NCBI GenBank assembly: GCA_946699065.1
Contig: CAMPDV010002021.1
Location: 17,624-81,623, forward strand
From: Loxodes magnus
Lineage: Eukaryota; Ciliophora; Karyorelictea; Loxodida; Loxodidae
Reading direction: 5' to 3'
DNA: 64,000 nucleotides
Positions 56,101 through 64,000 of the stretch are shown piece by piece; position 1 is the stretch's first letter; every line of letters begins with the position of its first letter. Made by a program: the position numbers and the translations under genes. Under the pieces are notes generated by a model that did not search any database, was not told the DNA's origin, and saw nothing but the letters and a program-made list of their open reading frames with translations.

Positions 56101-56800
56101 CTTGCTACGAAAACTTATCATTAGATATTCTTTTCTTACTTTACTTCTTCACTTTTCAAAATACTTATTACTTCTCAAAGCATACTCCTTAAAACTGAAA
56201 TTCTATCTTCTTTTCATACTCTACTTCTTCACTTTTCAATAGGCTAACTTTCATCTACAAGAATATCTTGACAAACCGAATACAGATTCGTAATTATTAT
56301 ATTATTACTAACATTTTGGATATTCTAACTTATATTTTAGTGCTTGCTACGAAAACTTATCATTAGATATTCTTTTCTTACTTTACTTCTTCACTTTTCA
56401 AAATACTTATTACTTCTCAAAGCATACTCCTTAAAACTGAAATTCTATCTTCTTTTCATACTCTACTTCTTCACTTTTCAATAGGCTAACTTTCATCTAC
56501 AAGAATATCTTGAAAAACCGAATACAGATTCGTAATTATTATATTATCACTAACATTTTGGATATTCTAACTTATATTTTAGTGCTTGCTACGAAAACTT
56601 ATCATTAGATATTCTTTTCTTACTTTACTTCTTCACTTTTCTAAATACTTATTACTCCTCAAAGCATACTCCTTAAAACTGAAATTCTATCTTCTTTTCT
56701 TACTTTACTTCTTCACTTTTCTAAATACTTATTACTTCTCAAAGCATACTCCTTAAAACTGAAATTCTATCTTCTTTTATTAGTTTACTTCTTCACTTTT
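53176..56800 (+). repeat. Composite higher-order block, 3,625 bp
   Basis: Thirteen M and nineteen S units lie between two aaaggg landmarks. The beginning (M2' Sa M1 Sb Sc M2 Sa) and the end (M2 Sa M2 Sa M1 Sb Sd) resemble the 2,255-bp unit. The interior has extra modules, including Sb followed by Sa near 54,225. Confidence 0.85.
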
Positions 56801-58169
56801 AAAGGGCTAACTTTCATCTACAAGAATATCTTGACAAACCGAATACAGATTCGTAATTATTATATTATTACTAACATTTTGGATATTCTAACTTATATTT
56901 TAGTGCTTGCTACGAAAACTTATCATTAGATATTCTTTTCTTACTTTACTTCTTCACTTTTCAAAATACTTATTACTTCTCAAAGCATACTCCTTAAAAC
57001 TGAAATTCTATCTTCTTTTCATACTCTACTTCTTCACTTTTCAATAGGCTAACTTTCATCTACAAGAATATCTTGAAAAACCGAATACAGATTCGTAATT
57101 ATTATATTATCACTAACATTTTGGATATTCTAACTTATATTTTAGTGCTTGCTACGAAAACTTATCATTAGATATTCTTTTCTTACTTTACTTCTTCACT
57201 TTTCTAAATACTTATTACTCCTCAAAGCATACTCCTTAAAACTGAAATTCTATCTTCTTTTCTTACTTTACTTCTTCACTTTTCTAAATACTTATTACTT
57301 CTCAAAGCATACTCCTTAAAACTGAAATTCTATCTTCTTTTCATACTCTACTTCTTCACTTTTCAATAGGCTAACTTTCATCTACAAGAATATCTTGACA
57401 AACCGAATACAGATTCGTAATTATTATATTATTACTAACATTTTGGATATTCTAACTTATATTTTAGTGCTTGCTACGAAAACTTATCATTAGATATTCT
57501 TTTCTTACTTTACTTCTTCACTTTTCAAAATACTTATTACTTCTCAAAGCATACTCCTTAAAACTGAAATTCTATCTTCTTTTCATACTCTACTTCTTCA
57601 CTTTTCAATAGGCTAACTTTCATCTACAAGAATATCTTGACAAACCGAATACAGATTCGTAATTATTATATTATTACTAACATTTTGGATATTCTAACTT
57701 ATATTTTAGTGCTTGCTACGAAAACTTATCATTAGATATTCTTTTCTTACTTTACTTCTTCACTTTTCAAAATACTTATTACTTCTCAAAGCATACTCCT
57801 TAAAACTGAAATTCTATCTTCTTTTCATACTCTACTTCTTCACTTTTCAATAGGCTAACTTTCATCTACAAGAATATCTTGAAAAACCGAATACAGATTC
57901 GTAATTATTATATTATCACTAACATTTTGGATATTCTAACTTATATTTTAGTGCTTGCTACGAAAACTTATCATTAGATATTCTTTTCTTACTTTACTTC
58001 TTCACTTTTCTAAATACTTATTACTCCTCAAAGCATACTCCTTAAAACTGAAATTCTATCTTCTTTTCTTACTTTACTTCTTCACTTTTCTAAATACTTA
58101 TTACTTCTCAAAGCATACTCCTTAAAACTGAAATTCTATCTTCTTTTATTAGTTTACTTCTTCACTTTT
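56801..58169 (+). repeat. Composite higher-order block, 1,369 bp
   Basis: The order is M2' Sa M1 Sb Sc M2 Sa M2 Sa M1 Sb Sd. This equals the 2,255-bp unit without an internal run of three M and five S units (886 bp), so the two forms differ by one module-level gain or loss. Confidence 0.87.
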
Positions 58170-60424
58170 AAAGGGCTAACTTTCATCTACAAGAATATCT
58201 TGACAAACCGAATACAGATTCGTAATTATTATATTATTACTAACATTTTGGATATTCTAACTTATATTTTAGTGCTTGCTACGAAAACTTATCATTAGAT
58301 ATTCTTTTCTTACTTTACTTCTTCACTTTTCAAAATACTTATTACTTCTCAAAGCATACTCCTTAAAACTGAAATTCTATCTTCTTTTCATACTCTACTT
58401 CTTCACTTTTCAATAGGCTAACTTTCATCTACAAGAATATCTTGAAAAACCGAATACAGATTCGTAATTATTATATTATCACTAACATTTTGGATATTCT
58501 AACTTATATTTTAGTGCTTGCTACGAAAACTTATCATTAGATATTCTTTTCTTACTTTACTTCTTCACTTTTCTAAATACTTATTACTCCTCAAAGCATA
58601 CTCCTTAAAACTGAAATTCTATCTTCTTTTCTTACTTTACTTCTTCACTTTTCTAAATACTTATTACTTCTCAAAGCATACTCCTTAAAACTGAAATTCT
58701 ATCTTCTTTTCATACTCTACTTCTTCACTTTTCAATAGGCTAACTTTCATCTACAAGAATATCTTGACAAACCGAATACAGATTCGTAATTATTATATTA
58801 TTACTAACATTTTGGATATTCTAACTTATATTTTAGTGCTTGCTACGAAAACTTATCATTAGATATTCTTTTCTTACTTTACTTCTTCACTTTTCTAAAT
58901 ACTTATTACTCCTCAAAGCATACTCCTTAAAACTGAAATTCTATCTTCTTTTCTTACTTTACTTCTTCACTTTTCTAAATACTTATTACTTCTCAAAGCA
59001 TACTCCTTAAAACTGAAATTCTATCTTCTTTTCATACTCTACTTCTTCACTTTTCAATAGGCTAACTTTCATCTACAAGAATATCTTGACAAACCGAATA
59101 CAGATTCGTAATTATTATATTATTACTAACATTTTGGATATTCTAACTTATATTTTAGTGCTTGCTACGAAAACTTATCATTAGATATTCTTTTCTTACT
59201 TTACTTCTTCACTTTTCAAAATACTTATTACTTCTCAAAGCATACTCCTTAAAACTGAAATTCTATCTTCTTTTCATACTCTACTTCTTCACTTTTCAAT
59301 AGGCTAACTTTCATCTACAAGAATATCTTGAAAAACCGAATACAGATTCGTAATTATTATATTATCACTAACATTTTGGATATTCTAACTTATATTTTAG
59401 TGCTTGCTACGAAAACTTATCATTAGATATTCTTTTCTTACTTTACTTCTTCACTTTTCTAAATACTTATTACTCCTCAAAGCATACTCCTTAAAACTGA
59501 AATTCTATCTTCTTTTCTTACTTTACTTCTTCACTTTTCTAAATACTTATTACTTCTCAAAGCATACTCCTTAAAACTGAAATTCTATCTTCTTTTCATA
59601 CTCTACTTCTTCACTTTTCAATAGGCTAACTTTCATCTACAAGAATATCTTGACAAACCGAATACAGATTCGTAATTATTATATTATTACTAACATTTTG
59701 GATATTCTAACTTATATTTTAGTGCTTGCTACGAAAACTTATCATTAGATATTCTTTTCTTACTTTACTTCTTCACTTTTCAAAATACTTATTACTTCTC
59801 AAAGCATACTCCTTAAAACTGAAATTCTATCTTCTTTTCATACTCTACTTCTTCACTTTTCAATAGGCTAACTTTCATCTACAAGAATATCTTGACAAAC
59901 CGAATACAGATTCGTAATTATTATATTATTACTAACATTTTGGATATTCTAACTTATATTTTAGTGCTTGCTACGAAAACTTATCATTAGATATTCTTTT
60001 CTTACTTTACTTCTTCACTTTTCAAAATACTTATTACTTCTCAAAGCATACTCCTTAAAACTGAAATTCTATCTTCTTTTCATACTCTACTTCTTCACTT
60101 TTCAATAGGCTAACTTTCATCTACAAGAATATCTTGAAAAACCGAATACAGATTCGTAATTATTATATTATCACTAACATTTTGGATATTCTAACTTATA
60201 TTTTAGTGCTTGCTACGAAAACTTATCATTAGATATTCTTTTCTTACTTTACTTCTTCACTTTTCTAAATACTTATTACTCCTCAAAGCATACTCCTTAA
60301 AACTGAAATTCTATCTTCTTTTCTTACTTTACTTCTTCACTTTTCTAAATACTTATTACTTCTCAAAGCATACTCCTTAAAACTGAAATTCTATCTTCTT
60401 TTATTAGTTTACTTCTTCACTTTT
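58170..60424 (+). repeat. 2,255-bp higher-order repeat, copy 1
   Basis: The order is M2' Sa M1 Sb Sc M2 Sb Sc M2 Sa M1 Sb Sc M2 Sa M2 Sa M1 Sb Sd: eight M and twelve S units. The predicted length (8 x 162 + 12 x 80 - 1) equals the observed 2,255 bp. Confidence 0.92.
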
Positions 60425-62679
60425 AAAGGGCTAACTTTCATCTACAAGAATATCTTGACAAACCGAATACAGATTCGTAATTATTATATTATTACTAACA
60501 TTTTGGATATTCTAACTTATATTTTAGTGCTTGCTACGAAAACTTATCATTAGATATTCTTTTCTTACTTTACTTCTTCACTTTTCAAAATACTTATTAC
60601 TTCTCAAAGCATACTCCTTAAAACTGAAATTCTATCTTCTTTTCATACTCTACTTCTTCACTTTTCAATAGGCTAACTTTCATCTACAAGAATATCTTGA
60701 AAAACCGAATACAGATTCGTAATTATTATATTATCACTAACATTTTGGATATTCTAACTTATATTTTAGTGCTTGCTACGAAAACTTATCATTAGATATT
60801 CTTTTCTTACTTTACTTCTTCACTTTTCTAAATACTTATTACTCCTCAAAGCATACTCCTTAAAACTGAAATTCTATCTTCTTTTCTTACTTTACTTCTT
60901 CACTTTTCAAAATACTTATTACTTCTCAAAGCATACTCCTTAAAACTGAAATTCTATCTTCTTTTCATACTCTACTTCTTCACTTTTCAATAGGCTAACT
61001 TTCATCTACAAGAATATCTTGACAAACCGAATACAGATTCGTAATTATTATATTATTACTAACATTTTGGATATTCTAACTTATATTTTAGTGCTTGCTA
61101 CGAAAACTTATCATTAGATATTCTTTTCTTACTTTACTTCTTCACTTTTCTAAATACTTATTACTCCTCAAAGCATACTCCTTAAAACTGAAATTCTATC
61201 TTCTTTTCTTACTTTACTTCTTCACTTTTCTAAATACTTATTACTTCTCAAAGCATACTCCTTAAAACTGAAATTCTATCTTCTTTTCATACTCTACTTC
61301 TTCACTTTTCAATAGGCTAACTTTCATCTACAAGAATATCTTGACAAACCGAATACAGATTCGTAATTATTATATTATTACTAACATTTTGGATATTCTA
61401 ACTTATATTTTAGTGCTTGCTACGAAAACTTATCATTAGATATTCTTTTCTTACTTTACTTCTTCACTTTTCAAAATACTTATTACTTCTCAAAGCATAC
61501 TCCTTAAAACTGAAATTCTATCTTCTTTTCATACTCTACTTCTTCACTTTTCAATAGGCTAACTTTCATCTACAAGAATATCTTGAAAAACCGAATACAG
61601 ATTCGTAATTATTATATTATCACTAACATTTTGGATATTCTAACTTATATTTTAGTGCTTGCTACGAAAACTTATCATTAGATATTCTTTTCTTACTTTA
61701 CTTCTTCACTTTTCTAAATACTTATTACTCCTCAAAGCATACTCCTTAAAACTGAAATTCTATCTTCTTTTCTTACTTTACTTCTTCACTTTTCTAAATA
61801 CTTATTACTTCTCAAAGCATACTCCTTAAAACTGAAATTCTATCTTCTTTTCATACTCTACTTCTTCACTTTTCAATAGGCTAACTTTCATCTACAAGAA
61901 TATCTTGACAAACCGAATACAGATTCGTAATTATTATATTATTACTAACATTTTGGATATTCTAACTTATATTTTAGTGCTTGCTACGAAAACTTATCAT
62001 TAGATATTCTTTTCTTACTTTACTTCTTCACTTTTCAAAATACTTATTACTTCTCAAAGCATACTCCTTAAAACTGAAATTCTATCTTCTTTTCATACTC
62101 TACTTCTTCACTTTTCAATAGGCTAACTTTCATCTACAAGAATATCTTGACAAACCGAATACAGATTCGTAATTATTATATTATTACTAACATTTTGGAT
62201 ATTCTAACTTATATTTTAGTGCTTGCTACGAAAACTTATCATTAGATATTCTTTTCTTACTTTACTTCTTCACTTTTCAAAATACTTATTACTTCTCAAA
62301 GCATACTCCTTAAAACTGAAATTCTATCTTCTTTTCATACTCTACTTCTTCACTTTTCAATAGGCTAACTTTCATCTACAAGAATATCTTGAAAAACCGA
62401 ATACAGATTCGTAATTATTATATTATCACTAACATTTTGGATATTCTAACTTATATTTTAGTGCTTGCTACGAAAACTTATCATTAGATATTCTTTTCTT
62501 ACTTTACTTCTTCACTTTTCTAAATACTTATTACTCCTCAAAGCATACTCCTTAAAACTGAAATTCTATCTTCTTTTCTTACTTTACTTCTTCACTTTTC
62601 TAAATACTTATTACTTCTCAAAGCATACTCCTTAAAACTGAAATTCTATCTTCTTTTATTAGTTTACTTCTTCACTTTT
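60425..62679 (+). repeat. 2,255-bp higher-order repeat, copy 2
   Basis: It has the same twenty-unit order and exact length as the preceding copy. The one difference in unit type that I could see is the fifth unit, Sa near 60,908 where copy 1 has Sc. Confidence 0.92.
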
Positions 62680-64000
62680 AAAGGGCTAACTTTCATCTAC
62701 AAGAATATCTTGACAAACCGAATACAGATTCGTAATTATTATATTATTACTAACATTTTGGATATTCTAACTTATATTTTAGTGCTTGCTACGAAAACTT
62801 ATCATTAGATATTCTTTTCTTACTTTACTTCTTCACTTTTCAAAATACTTATTACTTCTCAAAGCATACTCCTTAAAACTGAAATTCTATCTTCTTTTCA
62901 TACTCTACTTCTTCACTTTTCAATAGGCTAACTTTCATCTACAAGAATATCTTGAAAAACCGAATACAGATTCGTAATTATTATATTATCACTAACATTT
63001 TGGATATTCTAACTTATATTTTAGTGCTTGCTACGAAAACTTATCATTAGATATTCTTTTCTTACTTTACTTCTTCACTTTTCTAAATACTTATTACTCC
63101 TCAAAGCATACTCCTTAAAACTGAAATTCTATCTTCTTTTCTTACTTTACTTCTTCACTTTTCTAAATACTTATTACTTCTCAAAGCATACTCCTTAAAA
63201 CTGAAATTCTATCTTCTTTTCATACTCTACTTCTTCACTTTTCAATAGGCTAACTTTCATCTACAAGAATATCTTGACAAACCGAATACAGATTCGTAAT
63301 TATTATATTATTACTAACATTTTGGATATTCTAACTTATATTTTAGTGCTTGCTACGAAAACTTATCATTAGATATTCTTTTCTTACTTTACTTCTTCAC
63401 TTTTCTAAATACTTATTACTCCTCAAAGCATACTCCTTAAAACTGAAATTCTATCTTCTTTTCTTACTTTACTTCTTCACTTTTCTAAATACTTATTACT
63501 TCTCAAAGCATACTCCTTAAAACTGAAATTCTATCTTCTTTTCATACTCTACTTCTTCACTTTTCAATAGGCTAACTTTCATCTACAAGAATATCTTGAC
63601 AAACCGAATACAGATTCGTAATTATTATATTATTACTAACATTTTGGATATTCTAACTTATATTTTAGTGCTTGCTACGAAAACTTATCATTAGATATTC
63701 TTTTCTTACTTTACTTCTTCACTTTTCAAAATACTTATTACTTCTCAAAGCATACTCCTTAAAACTGAAATTCTATCTTCTTTTCATACTCTACTTCTTC
63801 ACTTTTCAATAGGCTAACTTTCATCTACAAGAATATCTTGAAAAACCGAATACAGATTCGTAATTATTATATTATCACTAACATTTTGGATATTCTAACT
63901 TATATTTTAGTGCTTGCTACGAAAACTTATCATTAGATATTCTTTTCTTACTTTACTTCTTCACTTTTCTAAATACTTATTACTCCTCAAAGCATACTCC
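62680..64000 (+). repeat. 2,255-bp higher-order repeat, copy 3 (cut by window end)
   Basis: The order M2' Sa M1 Sb Sc M2 Sb Sc M2 Sa M1 Sb matches copy 1 exactly until the window ends inside the Sb unit. The array therefore continues past the window. Confidence 0.9.

Larger units (their letters stand above)
50680..64000 (+). repeat. Composite satellite array of 162-bp M and 80-bp S units (region 2)
   Basis: From 50,680 to the window end the array is built from 48 M units of 162 bp and 69 complete S units of 80 bp, plus a partial one. Counts summed between aaaggg landmarks reproduce every observed interval (1,289, 3,625, 1,369, 2,255 and 2,255 bp). M units differ from region 1 by aagaatatc for aagcatatc, attatattatt for attacattatt, and gcttgctacgaaaac at site E. 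They are otherwise closest to type a3aGy. M is followed by one S (242 bp) or two S (322 bp). No gene or foreign element was found. Confidence 0.96.

Noticed and set aside
1-64000. CRISPR array
   Set aside because: The units are tandem and nearly identical over their full length, without unique spacers. Lengths of 80-162 bp and the absence of cas genes do not fit.
1-64000. CENP-B box or telomere repeats
   Set aside because: No CENP-B-box-like motif (ttcg followed by the conserved ggaa...cggg core) and no short telomeric repeat run was seen. attcgtaatt shares only ttcg.
1-64000. TATA-like tatatttta in each monomer as a promoter
   Set aside because: In DNA of about 28% G+C such a match is expected by chance, and no downstream gene or initiation context is present.
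50680-64000. S unit as an inserted mobile element
   Set aside because: It has no terminal inverted repeats, no target-site duplication and no coding capacity. Its sequence is explained by half A of the monomer itself.

Overview
The whole 64 kb window is tandemly repeated satellite DNA. I found no protein-coding gene, RNA gene, transposon, CRISPR array or unique-sequence island. All units lie in the same orientation. The DNA is AT-rich (about 28% G+C in a typical unit), and the strand shown is about 62% pyrimidine. This points to a eukaryotic heterochromatic block (centromeric, pericentromeric, subtelomeric or sex-chromosome type). Nothing in the sequence identifies the species, and I do not recognise the family by name.

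Region 1 (1-50,679) holds about 313 head-to-tail copies of a 161/162-bp monomer. The copies differ mainly at five variable sites: A, the tatagg/aatagg/taaag site (the last is 1 bp shorter, giving 161 bp); B, ctaactgga / ctaaccgaatata / caaaccga / caaactga (types 1-4); C, cgtaatt or cgtgatt; D, ttggata or ttaaata; E, acctgctacgc / gcttgatacga / gcttgctacgc (x, y, z). Only about a dozen combinations are common, and their order repeats over kilobases, which reveals higher-order structure. A 13-monomer block of 2,099 bp occurs four times (8,910, 12,953, 15,861, 26,214). A segment of about 9 kb is present twice (15,861-24,919 and 26,214-34,625), with a diverged third, partial copy at 42,585-46,630. 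The window start (1-2,525) repeats at 7,550-10,075. The last 3.6 kb of region 1 is mostly a 324-bp dimer. The 34.6-43 kb stretch is less regular and holds truncated and scrambled monomers.

Region 2 (50,680-64,000) begins abruptly. It mixes 48 copies of a distinct 162-bp monomer subfamily (M) with 69 complete and one partial copies of an 80-bp unit (S), giving M+S (242 bp) and M+S+S (322 bp) modules. These form a 2,255-bp higher-order repeat, seen as two complete adjacent copies (58,170 and 60,425) and the start of a third (62,680).

The most interesting observation is that the 162-bp monomer looks like an ancient dimer of two 81-bp halves. The S unit looks like a lone copy of one half, made by an exchange in register between the halves. 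A separate 79-bp deleted monomer at 39,088 has its junction at another corresponding point of the two halves. The satellite therefore appears to have an 81-bp ancestral unit, with half-unit recombination creating new families.
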